From Burkholderiales bacterium (lineage in GTDB: Bacteria; Pseudomonadota; Gammaproteobacteria; Burkholderiales; Burkholderiaceae_E): DNA of 64,000 bases. Of the stretch, positions 38,901-47,439 are shown piece by piece. How positions within the stretch are numbered: position 1 is the stretch's first letter; every line of letters starts with the position of its first letter. The position numbers and the translations under genes are program-made. A model generated the notes under the pieces. It ran no database searches. It had not been told where the DNA came from and saw only the letters and a program-made list of their open reading frames with translations. Location: positions 1-64,000 of the forward strand of contig JADCHE010000074.1 in the NCBI GenBank assembly GCA_020248665.1. Reading direction: 5' to 3'.

Positions 38901-40083
38901 GTTCGACGCGTGGCTCACGGGCGCGCTCCCGCGGCTGCGCCCGCACCTGCTGTTCGAGGCGCTCGCCGACGTCCACGGCGTCGCCGACCGCCGCGCCTGG
39001 CCGGCGGGCTTCGAGCACCCCGACACCGACGCGGTGCGCGCATTCGAGCGCGAGCACCGCGAGCGCGTGCGCTTCCACGCGTTCGTGCAGTGGCTCGCCG
39101 AGCGGCAGTGGCGCGAGGCGGGCGACTCGATGCGCGCGCGGGGTGCACCGCTCGGCCCGATCGCCGACCTCGCGGTCGGGGCCGACGCCGCGGGCGCCGA
39201 CACCTGGTCGCGGCCCGCGGTCGTCGCCGACGGCTTCGAGATCGGCGCGCCGCCCGACGCGTTCGCCGCCGAGGGCCAGGCCTGGGGCCTGCCCCCGTGG
39301 GCGCCCGATGCGCTCGCCGAGGCCGGCCACGCGCCCTTCGTCGAACTGATGCGCGCGACGATGGCCGGCGCCGGCGGCCTGCGGATCGACCACGTGATGG
39401 CGCTCGAGCGGCTCTTCTGGGTGCCGCGCGGCGGCCGCCCCGCCGACGGCACCTACGTCGCCTACCCGCTCGAGGACCTGCTGCGCATCGTCGCCGCCGA
39501 GAGCGAGCGCGCGCACTGCGTCGTCATCGGCGAGGACCTCGGCACCGTCCGCCCGGGCCTGCGCGAGCGGCTCGCGCAAGCCGCGGTGCTGTCGTACAAG
39601 GTCGCGTGGTTCGAGCGCGCGGCCGACGGCACGCTCGCCGACCCCGGCTCGCTGCCCGCGCTCGCCGCGGTGTCCGCGAGCACGCACGACCTGCCGACGA
39701 TCGACGGCTGGGTCCTCGCGCTCGATGTCGACGAGCGCGAGCGGCTCGGCATCGTCGACGCGTCGAGCGCCGAACGGATGCGCGCCGAGCGCCGCGACGA
39801 CGTCGCGCGCCTCGAGGCAGGCCTCGCGCGCGCCGGCTGCACCGGCGAGGACCTCGTCGAGCGGCTGCACCGCTGGCTCGCCGCGTCCGCCTGCCGGCTC
39901 GCGATCGTGCAGCTCGAGGACGTCGCCGGTCTCGCGCGCCAGCCGAACCTGCCCGGCACGCCCGACGTCGCGCCCAACTGGCGGCAGCGCCTGCCGGTGC
40001 GCGTCGAGGCGCTCGACGCGCTGCCGCGGTGGCGCGCGCTCGGGTCGATCTTCGCCGCGAGGCGTGCGACGATCGGCGGATGA
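35953..40083 (+). CDS. Fused glycogen debranching enzyme GlgX and 4-alpha-glucanotransferase MalQ
   Basis: One uninterrupted 1376-codon frame encodes two enzymes. Residues 1 to about 705 are Glg[31 protein letters not shown], nucleophile Asp348 ([13 protein letters not shown]), acid Glu385 (VAEGWD), Asp455 ([12 protein letters not shown]) and [11 protein letters not shown]. Residues about 706-835 form a MalQ N-terminal beta domain. Residues about 836-1376 are the GH77 core: [16 protein letters not shown], nucleophile Asp1146 ([15 protein letters not shown]), acid Glu1194 (IGEDLG) and Asp1246 ([11 protein letters not shown]). Both catalytic triads are complete. GlgX removes branches and MalQ disproportionates the released maltodextrins. 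The GTG start overlaps glgB; the stop overlaps the next gene. Confidence 0.93.
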   Translation: MSGAIELGAPGPPGAHVDGDGVNVAVWSRHATRIELCVFDADGTRELARHALPGRSGDVWHGRLPGAGPGLVYGLRAHGPYAPREGHRFNPNKLLLDPHARELVGAFRWDDAVLGYEAGHPDGCDSFDARDSAPFVPKGRVPAPWPRDGADRPPKPGRPWGETVLYELHVKGFTATHPRIPMQQRGTVEGLAHPESIAHLKRLGVTAVELLPVAAWLDELHLARRGRSNYWGYNPIAFSAIQPALAGPGGLAAMRDAVDTLHASGIEVILDVVFNHTGEGDERGPTLSLRGLDNASYYVPDPHRPGGYRNLSGCGNTLAAWRPEVGALIVDALRFWAGEVGVDGFRFDLASAVARDGHGGFDPHLPWLRALREDPVLARCKLVAEGWDCEGWFVGGFPPGWSEWNDRYRDDVRRFWLGRAHGVGALATRLAGSSDLFGAHGRGPGASIDFVTAHDGFTLADTVSYAHRRNHANGEDNRDGHAHEVADGGGAEGPTDDPAVRRRRAARARAMLATLMLSRGVPMLRAGDELGATQHGNNNAYCQDGPITWLRWPDAPDGPVADTGDAVGADLRDLVGTLARLRAAWPCLRDEGFLSGAPSHDAEGLSDVAWLREDGEPLHAHDWHEGGRRAIAMRLDAGVPRPGAPHDRVWIGFASADGPTRFVLPPVPHEDGWVRVLDTSAPRAALELDAPGGLVVDGAAVVVCAAGAIARAERARWRRGVPAALLVPADDPTAALELVLADADLPAEVSIGGGVETEALRVRVDVANSTVVEARIVDGLPLSRRRLRLPRALPPGAWSVRWYRAPVGADGLPSSPRASGQAWAHPPRCHLPPALARAPGTWVMSVQLYGLSSDEDWGIGDFGDLAALGVRAAAIGAAGLLVSPVHAPSLGWPDRGSPYSPSSRLALNPLYVSLPRAARAFAVPLFDAWVARKDTRAAIAAARAAPVVDYPAVSALKRAGLERLWRDFGATAGTARTREAAREFDAWLTGALPRLRPHLLFEALADVHGVADRRAWPAGFEHPDTDAVRAFEREHRERVRFHAFVQWLAERQWREAGDSMRARGAPLGPIADLAVGADAAGADTWSRPAVVADGFEIGAPPDAFAAEGQAWGLPPWAPDALAEAGHAPFVELMRATMAGAGGLRIDHVMALERLFWVPRGGRPADGTYVAYPLEDLLRIVAAESERAHCVVIGEDLGTVRPGLRERLAQAAVLSYKVAWFERAADGTLADPGSLPALAAVSASTHDLPTIDGWVLALDVDERERLGIVDASSAERMRAERRDDVARLEAGLARAGCTGEDLVERLHRWLAASACRLAIVQLEDVAGLARQPNLPGTPDVAPNWRQRLPVRVEALDALPRWRALGSIFAARRATIGG

Positions 40084-40559
40084 ACCCCGCCGCGTCGCTC
40101 GCCGAGCCGCTCGCGAACACCGCGCTGGCCCGCTGGCTGCAGACCGGCTGGGTGTTCCCGATCGTCGAGTCGATCCACATCCTGTCCTTCGCGCTGCTGG
40201 TCGGCGCGATCGCGGTGGTCGACCTGCGGCTGCTCGGGCTGATGCGGCACGGCGCGATCGAGCCGCTGCTGAGGAGCGCGCTGCCGGTCGCCCTCGTCGG
40301 CTTCTGCGCGGCGGTCGCCAGCGGCACGCTGCTGTTCGTCGCCAACGCGGGCGAGCTGCTCGCCAACCGCGCGTTCGTCGTGAAGGTCGCGCTGCTGATG
40401 TTCGCCGGCCTGAACGCCGCCGCGTTCCACGCGAGCGCCGCGAAGGAGGCGCTGCGCACCACCGATGCGCCCGGCCCCGGCATGCGGGCCGCGGGCGCCG
40501 CCTCGCTGCTGCTGTGGGCGTCGGTGATCGTCGCCGGACGCCTGATCGCCTACGTCTGA
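40080..40559 (+). CDS. DUF6644-like four-helix membrane protein
   Basis: The 159-residue protein has four hydrophobic helices, the first with the family-typical WVFPIVESIHILSFALLVGAIAVVDLRLLGL. It resembles small DUF6644 membrane proteins of betaproteobacteria. Conserved His residues in helices 1 and 3 (ESIHILSF, AAFHASAAKEA) could be haem ligands, but this is not established. The ATG overlaps the GlgX-MalQ stop (ATGA), so translation is coupled to glycogen enzymes. Function is unknown. Confidence 0.75.
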   Translation: MNPAASLAEPLANTALARWLQTGWVFPIVESIHILSFALLVGAIAVVDLRLLGLMRHGAIEPLLRSALPVALVGFCAAVASGTLLFVANAGELLANRAFVVKVALLMFAGLNAAAFHASAAKEALRTTDAPGPGMRAAGAASLLLWASVIVAGRLIAYV

Positions 40560-40587
40560 CCCGACGCCCGTCGTCCGGAGATCCCCG

Positions 40588-41481
40588 ATGCCCCCGTCGA
40601 TGCCCGACCCCACGATCCGCACCACCACGCTGGTCCACGCGGGGCTCGCGTTCACCGTCGATGCCTGCGGCCCCGACGACGGCGAGCCGGTGCTGCTGCT
40701 GCACGGCTTCCCGCAGAGCCGGCACGCATGGCGCACTGTGCTGCCCGCGCTCGGCGCCGCCGGCTTGCGCTGCATCGCGCCCGACCAGCGCGGCTACTCG
40801 CCGGGCGCCCGGCCGTCCGGCACCGATGCCTACCGCACCGACGTGCTGGTCGGCGACGCACTCGGCCTGCTCGATGCGATCGGCGCGCCGCGCGCGCACC
40901 TCGTCGGCATCGACTGGGGCGGGCAGCTCGCGTGGCACGCGGCGAGCCGTGCGCCGGAGCGCATCGCCTCGCTCGCGGTGCTGTCGCGCCCGCATCCGGT
41001 CGCGTTCGGCGCGGCGCTGCGCGACGACCCGGCGCAGACGGCGCGCTCGGGGCACCACCGCACGCTGCTCGCCGAGGACGCGCCGCGACGCTGGCGCCGG
41101 GGCGGCGACCTGGAGATCGAGCGCGGGCTCGTCGCGCGCGGCGTGCCGGCGGCGCTCGCCGCCGCGCACGCGGCGACGCTCGATGCGCCGGGCGCGCTGG
41201 AGGCCGCGATCGAGTGGTACCGCGCGACCGCGGGCGGGCTGGGCACCGACGCGATGGCCCCGATCCGGATGCCGACGCTGTACCTGTGGGGCACCGAAGA
41301 CCACACCGTCGGGCGCGTCGCGGCCGAGGGCACCGCGGCGCACGGCGGGCCGTCGTACCGCTTCGTCGCGATCGAGGGCGCGGGGCACTACCTGCCGGAG
41401 CAGGTGCCGGAGCGCGTCTCGGCGCTGCTGCTCGAACACCTCGCGCGGTGGCGGATGCGGCCCGGGGCCGGCGGTCGATGA
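40588..41481 (+). CDS. Alpha/beta hydrolase of the epoxide hydrolase type
   Basis: The 297-residue protein has the oxyanion motif LLLHGFPQSRHAWR, DQRGYSPGARP, and a nucleophile elbow HLVGIDWGGQLAWHAA. There the nucleophile is Asp109, as in epoxide hydrolases and haloalkane dehalogenases, rather than Ser. The cap domain spans about 135-215, TLYLWGTEDHTVG holds the acid, and EGAGHYLPEQVPE the catalytic His. There is no signal peptide. Its stop overlaps the start of the response regulator (ATGA). The substrate is unknown. Confidence 0.87.
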   Translation: MPPSMPDPTIRTTTLVHAGLAFTVDACGPDDGEPVLLLHGFPQSRHAWRTVLPALGAAGLRCIAPDQRGYSPGARPSGTDAYRTDVLVGDALGLLDAIGAPRAHLVGIDWGGQLAWHAASRAPERIASLAVLSRPHPVAFGAALRDDPAQTARSGHHRTLLAEDAPRRWRRGGDLEIERGLVARGVPAALAAAHAATLDAPGALEAAIEWYRATAGGLGTDAMAPIRMPTLYLWGTEDHTVGRVAAEGTAAHGGPSYRFVAIEGAGHYLPEQVPERVSALLLEHLARWRMRPGAGGR

Positions 41482-42134
41482 AGGTCCTCGTGGTCGACGA
41501 CCACGCGCTGATCCGCGAGGCGATGCGCGGCGTGCTGCACGAGCTGCGCGCCGACGCCGCGGTGATCGAGGCCGACTGCGCCGCCGCCGCGCTCGCGGCT
41601 GCGGACGCCCATCCCGATCTCGAGCTCGTGCTGCTCGACGTCGACCTGCCCGACGGCGACGGGCTGCAGGTGCTCGACGCGCTGCGCCGGACCCGTCCGG
41701 CCGCCGCGGTCGTGATGCTGTCGGGGCTCCGCGACCGCGGGTCGGTGACGCGCGCGCTCGCCACGGGCGCGCAGGGCTTCATCCCCAAGAGCGAGCCCCG
41801 CGCGGTGCTGCTCGGCGCGCTCGGGCTGGTGCTGGCCGGCGGGGTCTACGTGCCGACGATGGCGCTGGGTCCGGCGGACACGGCCCCGCTGCCCGGCGCG
41901 GCTCGCGCGCCGGCGACCCCGTCGGCGTCGGGACTGACCGAGCGCCAGCTCGACGTGCTGGCGCTGATGATGCGCGGCCGCAGCAACAAGCTGATCTGCC
42001 GCGAGCTCGACCTCGCCGAACCGACGGTGAAGAACCATGTCTCGGCGATCCTGCGCACGCTCGGCGTGTCGAGCCGGACAGAGGCGGTGGTTGCCGCGAA
42101 CGCGCTCGGCTGGGACCTCTCCGGCCGGCCCTGA
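41478..42134 (+). CDS. NarL/LuxR-family response regulator
   Basis: The 218-residue protein has an N-terminal receiver domain (MKVLVVDDHALIREAM) with phospho-acceptor Asp54 in LVLLDVDLPDGDG and the conserved Lys in GFIPKSEPRA. The C-terminal LuxR helix-turn-helix contains LTERQLDVLALMMRGRSNK and AEPTVKNHVSAIL. It is coupled to the hydrolase gene by an ATGA overlap. It converges with 10 bases on a hybrid histidine kinase gene, the likely partner. Confidence 0.92.
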   Translation: MKVLVVDDHALIREAMRGVLHELRADAAVIEADCAAAALAAADAHPDLELVLLDVDLPDGDGLQVLDALRRTRPAAAVVMLSGLRDRGSVTRALATGAQGFIPKSEPRAVLLGALGLVLAGGVYVPTMALGPADTAPLPGAARAPATPSASGLTERQLDVLALMMRGRSNKLICRELDLAEPTVKNHVSAILRTLGVSSRTEAVVAANALGWDLSGRP

Positions 42135-42144
42135 GGCCGACGCT

Positions 42145-44331
42145 TCAGGGTGCGGCGAGCAGTCGGCTCGCCAGCGCGCGCAGTGCCATCGGCCGAACCG
42201 GCTTGTCGAGCAGGTCCAGCCCGGCATCGCGCGCGATCGCCCGCGTCGCCGTGCCGACGTCCCCGCTGACCAGTACGGCCGGGATCGACGCGCCGTGCCG
42301 CGCGCGCACCGCGTGCACGGTCTCGACGCCGCCTTCGCCGGCCTGCAGGTGCACGTCGGCGATCACCAGGTCCGGCGCGCGAGCGCCGAGCCCCTCGAGC
42401 GCCTCGGCGGCGCTCGATGCGACGACGACCTCGCAGCCCCAGGTGCCGAGCAGCCCGCGGGTGCCGTCGAGCACCCGCGTGTCGTCGTCGACGACCAGCA
42501 CGCGCCGGCCTCGCAGCGGATCGGCGAACGCGGGGGGCGGCAACGGCGGCGGTGCCTCGACCGGCTCGGCACGCGGCAGCTCGAGCGCGACGCGCGTCCC
42601 GCGGCCCGGTGCGGACGCGAGCGTCAGCCGATGCCCGAGCAGCGCGCACAGGCGTTCGACGATCGCCAGGCCGAGCCCCAGCCCCTGCCCTCGCGGCGTG
42701 CCCTCCGGAGCGATCTGGTAGAACTCGCCGAACACCGCCCGCTGCCGGTCCTCGGGGATTCCGATCCCGCTGTCGAGCACTTCGATGCGGACCGTCTCGC
42801 CCGCGCGGCGCACGCCGACCACGATGCCGCCGCGCCGCGTGTAGCGGACCGCGTTCGCGACCAGATTCGTCAGCACCCGCTCGAGCAGCACCGGGTCGCT
42901 GCGCACCCATGCGCGCGACGGCGCGACGCGCAGCGCGAGCCCCTTCGCCGCGGCGTCGTCGGCGAACGTCGCATCGAGCCGCTCGAGCAGCGGCCCGATC
43001 GGGAACGCGCCGGGCGTCGGTGCGACGACGCCCGCGTCCAGTCGCGAGATGTCGAGCAGTCCGTCGAACAGCGCGTTCATGGCCGCGACCGCGTCCTCGA
43101 CGCGCGCGGCGACGCGCTCACGGACCGCGTGATCGGTCTCGGCGCGAAGCTGCGCGACCAGCAGGCCCAGCGCGTGCAGCGGCTGGCGCAGGTCGTGGCT
43201 CGCGGCCGCGAGGAAGCGCGACTTGGAGAGGTTCGCGTCGGCGAGCTCGCGCGTGCGCGCCTCGACCTTGCGCTCGAGCGTCGCGTACGACGCCTGCAGC
43301 TCGCTCGCCATCGTGTTGAACTGGGCCCCGAGCGCCTCGAGCTCGTCGCCGGTGCGGATCGCGATCCGGTGCTCGAGGCGGCCCTCCCCGAGCCGTGCGG
43401 CGCCATCGGTGAGCGCGCGGATCGGCCTCACCATCCGCAGCGCGAGCAGCGCCGCGGCCGCGAGCGCGAGCGCGAGGCCGGCGGCGGCGACCCACGCGGC
43501 GCGCGACAGCGCCCGTGCGAGCGACGCGTCCGCCTCCGCCTCGGGCAGCTCGACGTGCACCCGCCAGTCGAGCGGAGCGACCGGCGCGGCCGCAGCGAGC
43601 ACGCGTCCGCCGAGCAGGCCGACGGTGGCACGCCCCGGATCGCGGTCGTCGATTCGCGCCGCATCGGGGACGATCGTGTTGCGCAGCACGAGGCTGATGT
43701 CGGGATGGGCGATCAGCCGTCCCGAGCCGTCGAACACGTAGGCGCTGCCGCCCTGCCCCACCCGGATCGCCGCGACCACCTCCCAGACGTGCTTCAGGTT
43801 CACGGCGGCGAGCGCGACGCCGGCGTCGCGGCGCGGGCCCGCCATCGCCAGCGTCATGAACGGCTCGGTCTCCCGGCGGAAGGTCACCGGCCCGTAGTGC
43901 ACGCGCCCGGAGCGCATGCCGCTCACCGCCGGGTCCGCCGACAGGTCGGTGCCCGCGTCGATCCGCTCGAGCGACAGCCGCGAGACGTGGACCCGCTCCC
44001 GGCCGTCCGGATCGACCAGGGTCAGGTCGGTGATCGCCGGCGCCTGGCGCAGCACGCGCAGCGCATCGAGCCGGCGGCGCTCGAGCGCCGGCTCGCCCCA
44101 GGACAGGTGGGTGGCCCAGCCGAGCTGACCCTCGAGCTCGCGCACGAACTGTGCGATCCGGAACGCCGCCGCGTCCGCCTGCTCGCGCTGCAGCGCCGCG
44201 ATCGCGGCCCGATGGTCGCGATAGGTCAGCCAAGCGTTGACCGCGCCGTAGGCGAGCAGCGGCAGCCCGACCGACGCGAGGAACGCCGCGACGTACTTGC
44301 GCAGCAGCGATCCACGGAGCGCCGTGCTCAT
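42145..44331 (-). CDS. Hybrid sensor histidine kinase with periplasmic sensor domain
   Basis: The 728-residue inner-membrane protein has a first membrane helix (about 10-30), a periplasmic Cache-like sensor region to about 265, and a second helix (AAWVAAAGLALALAAAALLAL). It continues with HAMP, a coiled coil and HisKA with phospho-accepting His379 (AASHDLRQPLHAL). The HATPase region has NLVANAVRYT, VLDSGIGIP and GQGLGLGLAIV. A C-terminal receiver carries Asp659 (LVIADVHLQ). The ATG at 44331 is preferred because the upstream one overlaps the binding-protein gene, whose stop lies 22 bases before. The partner regulator gene converges at 42134. Confidence 0.92.
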   Translation of the reverse strand: MSTALRGSLLRKYVAAFLASVGLPLLAYGAVNAWLTYRDHRAAIAALQREQADAAAFRIAQFVRELEGQLGWATHLSWGEPALERRRLDALRVLRQAPAITDLTLVDPDGRERVHVSRLSLERIDAGTDLSADPAVSGMRSGRVHYGPVTFRRETEPFMTLAMAGPRRDAGVALAAVNLKHVWEVVAAIRVGQGGSAYVFDGSGRLIAHPDISLVLRNTIVPDAARIDDRDPGRATVGLLGGRVLAAAAPVAPLDWRVHVELPEAEADASLARALSRAAWVAAAGLALALAAAALLALRMVRPIRALTDGAARLGEGRLEHRIAIRTGDELEALGAQFNTMASELQASYATLERKVEARTRELADANLSKSRFLAAASHDLRQPLHALGLLVAQLRAETDHAVRERVAARVEDAVAAMNALFDGLLDISRLDAGVVAPTPGAFPIGPLLERLDATFADDAAAKGLALRVAPSRAWVRSDPVLLERVLTNLVANAVRYTRRGGIVVGVRRAGETVRIEVLDSGIGIPEDRQRAVFGEFYQIAPEGTPRGQGLGLGLAIVERLCALLGHRLTLASAPGRGTRVALELPRAEPVEAPPPLPPPAFADPLRGRRVLVVDDDTRVLDGTRGLLGTWGCEVVVASSAAEALEGLGARAPDLVIADVHLQAGEGGVETVHAVRARHGASIPAVLVSGDVGTATRAIARDAGLDLLDKPVRPMALRALASRLLAAP

Positions 44332-44353
44332 CGCCGCGGGACGCGCCCGATGC

Positions 44354-45334
44354 TCACTCGACCACCAGGTCGGCACTGGTCATCAGCCCCGCCGGCACCG
44401 AGAGCCCGAGCGCCTTCGCGGTCGTGACGTTGATCGCGAGCGTGAACCGGCTCGGCTGCTCGACCGGCAGATCGCCCGGCTTGGCGCCGTTCAGCAGACG
44501 GTGGACGAACCATGCCGCGCGCCGCGTCGACGCCGCATCGTCCGGGCCGTATGCGAGCAGCCCGCCCGCCTGCGCGAACACCGCGTAGTTCGAGATCACC
44601 GCGATCCGGCGCTGCATCGCGAGCTCGACGATCCGTGCGTGCTGGCCGGTGAAGATCGGCTGCACCAGCAGCGCCTGCACGCGCTCGGCGGCGAGCGCAG
44701 CGACGTCGGCCTCGCCGAACGCCCGCACACCCGGAACGAGCCGCACCTTCAGCTCGACGCCCATCCGGTCGGCGGCCGCCTGGGTCTCGCGCACGAAGGT
44801 GGACACGTTCGGGTCGTTGGACGCGCCGAGGAAGCCGACGGTGCGCAGCCCGGGCATCATCGCGCTCAGGTACTCCAGCCGCTTGCCGGCCAGGTCCGGG
44901 CCCTGCAGCGACAGGCCGGTCAGGTTGCCCTCGGGCCGCGCGAGGCTCTTCACCAGCCCTGTGGCGAGCGGGTCCGACACCAGCATGACGATCGGCGTCG
45001 TCGCGGTGGCCTCTTTCGCGAGGTGCGCGACGTTCGTCGCGCGGACGACCAGCACGTCGACCGGCCGCGCGAGCGCGTCGGCGATCGCGCGGCGGGTGCG
45101 CTCGGCGTCGCCCTCGGTGAATCGCACGTCCAGCTCGAGGGTGCGCCCCTCGACCCACCCGAGCGCCCGCAGCCCCTCGCGCAGCGGCTCGATCTGGCCG
45201 GTCTCGGACGGGGCGAACCAGCTGACGAACGCGATCCGCGCGACGCGCCGGCCCTGCGCCCCCCCGGCGCGCGGGGCGGCCGCGAGCGCGAGCGCTGCGC
45301 CGAGCCAGGTGCGACGGTCGAGGTGGGGTCTCAT
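44354..45334 (-). CDS. ABC-type substrate-binding protein (PF04392-like), orphan
   Basis: The 326-residue exported protein has a Tat-like leader (LDRRTWLGAALALAAAPRAGG). A two-lobed periplasmic binding fold of the ABC_sub_bind/TrpX type follows: RIAFVSWFAPSETGQIEPLREGL, GWVEGRTLELDVRF, TTPIVMLVSDPLATGLV, SLARPEGNLTGLS, and the C-terminal INVTTAKALGLSVPAGLM. A GGAGAG ribosome binding site precedes the ATG. No permease or ATPase genes accompany it; instead the hybrid kinase follows after 22 bases. It probably delivers a ligand signal to the kinase sensor domain rather than feeding a transporter. Confidence 0.88.
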   Translation of the reverse strand: MRPHLDRRTWLGAALALAAAPRAGGAQGRRVARIAFVSWFAPSETGQIEPLREGLRALGWVEGRTLELDVRFTEGDAERTRRAIADALARPVDVLVVRATNVAHLAKEATATTPIVMLVSDPLATGLVKSLARPEGNLTGLSLQGPDLAGKRLEYLSAMMPGLRTVGFLGASNDPNVSTFVRETQAAADRMGVELKVRLVPGVRAFGEADVAALAAERVQALLVQPIFTGQHARIVELAMQRRIAVISNYAVFAQAGGLLAYGPDDAASTRRAAWFVHRLLNGAKPGDLPVEQPSRFTLAINVTTAKALGLSVPAGLMTSADLVVE

Positions 45335-45424
45335 CGGAAGCTCTCCGATCGTCGTGGAGGATGCCACAGCGCGGCCACCGGCGGTTCGGGCGCAGGTGCG
45401 CCATGTTCACGACCCGATCCGTGC

Positions 45425-46396
45425 TCACTCCAGCCGGATGCCGGAGGCCCGGATCAGCTCGGCGACCCGCGGGATCTCGCCGCGGATGAACGCGGCGAAC
45501 TGCTCGGGCGAGCCCGGCTCCGCGACCTCGACGCCGAGCTCGGTCAGGCGACCTCGGAACGCCGGGTCCTCGAGCGCCTTGGCGACGTCGGCGGCGATCC
45601 GGCGCACCACCGCATCCGGCGTGCCCGCCGGCGCGAACACGCCCGCCCAGGCGACCGCCTCGAAGCCGGGCAGCCCGAGCTCGGCCACGGTCGGCACGTC
45701 CTTCGCCATCGGCGAGCGGACCCGTCCGGTCTGCGCGAGCGCGCGCAGCGTGCCGGCCTTCACCTGCGCGAGCGCCACCGGCATGTTCATGAACGCCGCG
45801 TCGACGTGGCCGCCGGCGACGTCCTGCACCGCGGTCCCGGGCTTCGGCGCATGGACCACCTCGATGCCGGCCTGGCGCTTGAGCTGCTCGATCGCCATGT
45901 GCTGCGAGGTGCCGTACCCGTTGCTGGTGAAGCTGAACGCGCCGGGCCGGGCCTTCGCAGTGGCGACCAGGTCGGGCAGCGTCTTCGGCCCGTTCGCGGG
46001 GTGCACGACGAGCAGGTTGGGCACGCGGCCGATCAGCGCGATCGGCACCAGGTCCTTCACCGGGTCGTAGGCGAGCGACTTGTAGAGACTGACGTTGACG
46101 ACGATCGCCGCGTCGCCCGAAGTCGCCAGGGTGTAGCCGTCGGCCGGCGAGCGCGCGAGCCGCCCGATGCCGACCGAGCCGGCGGCGCCGGGCAGGTTCT
46201 GCACGACCACCGGCTGGTTCCAGGCTACGCGCAGCCGCTCGGCCATCAGCCGGGCGATCGTGTCGGTCGCGCCGGAGCCGGCGGGGAACGGCGCGATCAT
46301 CTTCACCTCGCGCGCGGGCCAGGCCTCCTCGGCGTGCGCGATCGGGGCGGCGTGCGCGAGGGCGGCCGCGCACAGGACGGACAGGGCACTTCGCAT
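45425..46396 (-). CDS. Bug/TctC-type substrate-binding protein
   Basis: The 323-residue periplasmic protein has a Sec signal (LSVLCAAALAHAAPIAHAE). The Bug fold follows: WPAREVKMIAPFPAGSGATDTIARL, VVVQNLPGAAGSVGIGRLA, SPADGYTL and the C-terminal RLTELGVEVAEPG. A strong GGAGG ribosome binding site precedes the ATG at 46396. The gene stands alone between a large hairpin and the binding-protein/kinase pair. The ligand is unknown. Confidence 0.92.
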   Translation of the reverse strand: MRSALSVLCAAALAHAAPIAHAEEAWPAREVKMIAPFPAGSGATDTIARLMAERLRVAWNQPVVVQNLPGAAGSVGIGRLARSPADGYTLATSGDAAIVVNVSLYKSLAYDPVKDLVPIALIGRVPNLLVVHPANGPKTLPDLVATAKARPGAFSFTSNGYGTSQHMAIEQLKRQAGIEVVHAPKPGTAVQDVAGGHVDAAFMNMPVALAQVKAGTLRALAQTGRVRSPMAKDVPTVAELGLPGFEAVAWAGVFAPAGTPDAVVRRIAADVAKALEDPAFRGRLTELGVEVAEPGSPEQFAAFIRGEIPRVAELIRASGIRLE

Positions 46397-46510
46397 GGGG
46401 CACCTCCGGGTGTCTGCGGCACGTGCCCCGCGGCGCGGGAATCGACGGCCGACCCGAGGGATTCTGCGAAGCGCGGGCGCCGCGGACCATCGTCCGGACG
46501 TCGCGGAACC

Positions 46511-46558
46511 GGCGCGCCGACGGACCAGTACGAAGGTACCGGTCGACGCCGGCGCGCC
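46511..46558 (-). terminator. Large two-stage stem-loop after the phyH-family gene
   Basis: The outer arms 46511-46519 (GGCGCGCCG) and 46550-46558 (CGGCGCGCC) pair perfectly. The inner arms 46523-46531 and 46536-46544 pair over nine positions with one G-U, closed by a four-base loop. The element starts 5 bases beyond the stop of the PhyH-family gene. No T-tract follows. It probably ends the TRAP-phyH transcript. The remaining 46397-46510 stretch upstream of the Bug gene shows no clear promoter. Confidence 0.5.
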
Positions 46559-46562
46559 GCGC

Positions 46563-47420
46563 TCAGCGGAACGCGCCCTTCGCCTTCGCGTCGTCGTACG
46601 ACCCGATCCCGGTGCCGCGATAGAGGATCCTCGCGTTGCGCTCGGCGATCGCGGCGTGCAGCGCCACCATGTCCGGCTGCATGTCGGATGACGGCACCGG
46701 CTCGTGCTCGAAGGACCGGTACGTGTCGGTGCCCCGCACCAGCGTCGCGCTGTCCTCGCCGTGCAGCTGGCGTACCGAGGTCGGCACGTAGCGGATCGCG
46801 AGGCCGATGCGCCGGTCGGCCGACGCGTTCGGCGGCGAGCCGTGGACGATCCGCACGTGGTGCAGCGACATCTCGCCGGGCTCGAGGTCGAGGCGCACGG
46901 CCTTCGAGGCGTCGACGTCGACCGCGACCTCCTGGCCGCGGGTCAACAGGTTGCGGTCGTCGAAGGTGTCGCGGTGCGGGATCTGGTCCATCCGGTGCGT
47001 GCCCGGGATGACGCTCATCGCGCCGCTCACCTCGTCGCTGCGGCTGAGCGCGATCCAGGCCGTCACGACGTCCGGCGTCGACAGGCCCCAGTAGGTCGAG
47101 TCCTGGTGCCAGGACACGAACGCGGGGTTGGCCGCCTCCTTGATGAAGAAGTTCGTGTTCCAGCACAGCAGGTCGGGGCCGTACAGGTCCTCGATCGCGT
47201 CGACGATGCGCTCGTGGTGCACCAGGTCGGACACGAACCGGAACAGCAGGTGCGACTTGTGTCGCAGGTTGCCGCGCAGCGGCCCCCCTGTCGAGCGCTC
47301 GTAGGCCTCCAGCCGCTCGCGGACCGCGACGGCCGCCTCGGCGCTCATCACGCGGATCGGCGAGACGTAGCCCTGCTCGCGGAACTGGGTCACCTGGGCG
47401 TCGGTCAGCAGCTTGGGCAC
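46563..47420 (-). CDS. Phytanoyl-CoA dioxygenase family (PhyH) protein
   Basis: The 285-residue Fe(II)/2-oxoglutarate-dependent dioxygenase has a double-stranded beta helix. The iron ligands are His and Asp in SWHQDSTYWGL and the distal His in HHVRIVHGSPPN. The Arg in RRIGLAIRYVP should bind 2-oxoglutarate. The N-terminal TDAQVTQFREQGYVSPIRV is typical of the family. Substrates in the family range from acyl-CoAs to ectoine and phosphonates. It is the last gene after dctPQM, so it most likely hydroxylates the compound imported by the TRAP system. Confidence 0.88.
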   Translation of the reverse strand: MPKLLTDAQVTQFREQGYVSPIRVMSAEAAVAVRERLEAYERSTGGPLRGNLRHKSHLLFRFVSDLVHHERIVDAIEDLYGPDLLCWNTNFFIKEAANPAFVSWHQDSTYWGLSTPDVVTAWIALSRSDEVSGAMSVIPGTHRMDQIPHRDTFDDRNLLTRGQEVAVDVDASKAVRLDLEPGEMSLHHVRIVHGSPPNASADRRIGLAIRYVPTSVRQLHGEDSATLVRGTDTYRSFEHEPVPSSDMQPDMVALHAAIAERNARILYRGTGIGSYDDAKAKGAFR

Positions 47421-47439
47421 GGGAATCTCCTGCGGTGGG

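Noticed and set aside
35791-41439. A 1882-codon open frame on the minus strand opposite the GlgX-MalQ fusion
   Set aside because: Its translation is an Arg/Ala/His/Glu-rich mixture with no domain, and it is the antisense shadow of very GC-biased codons. The plus strand carries complete catalytic motifs throughout.
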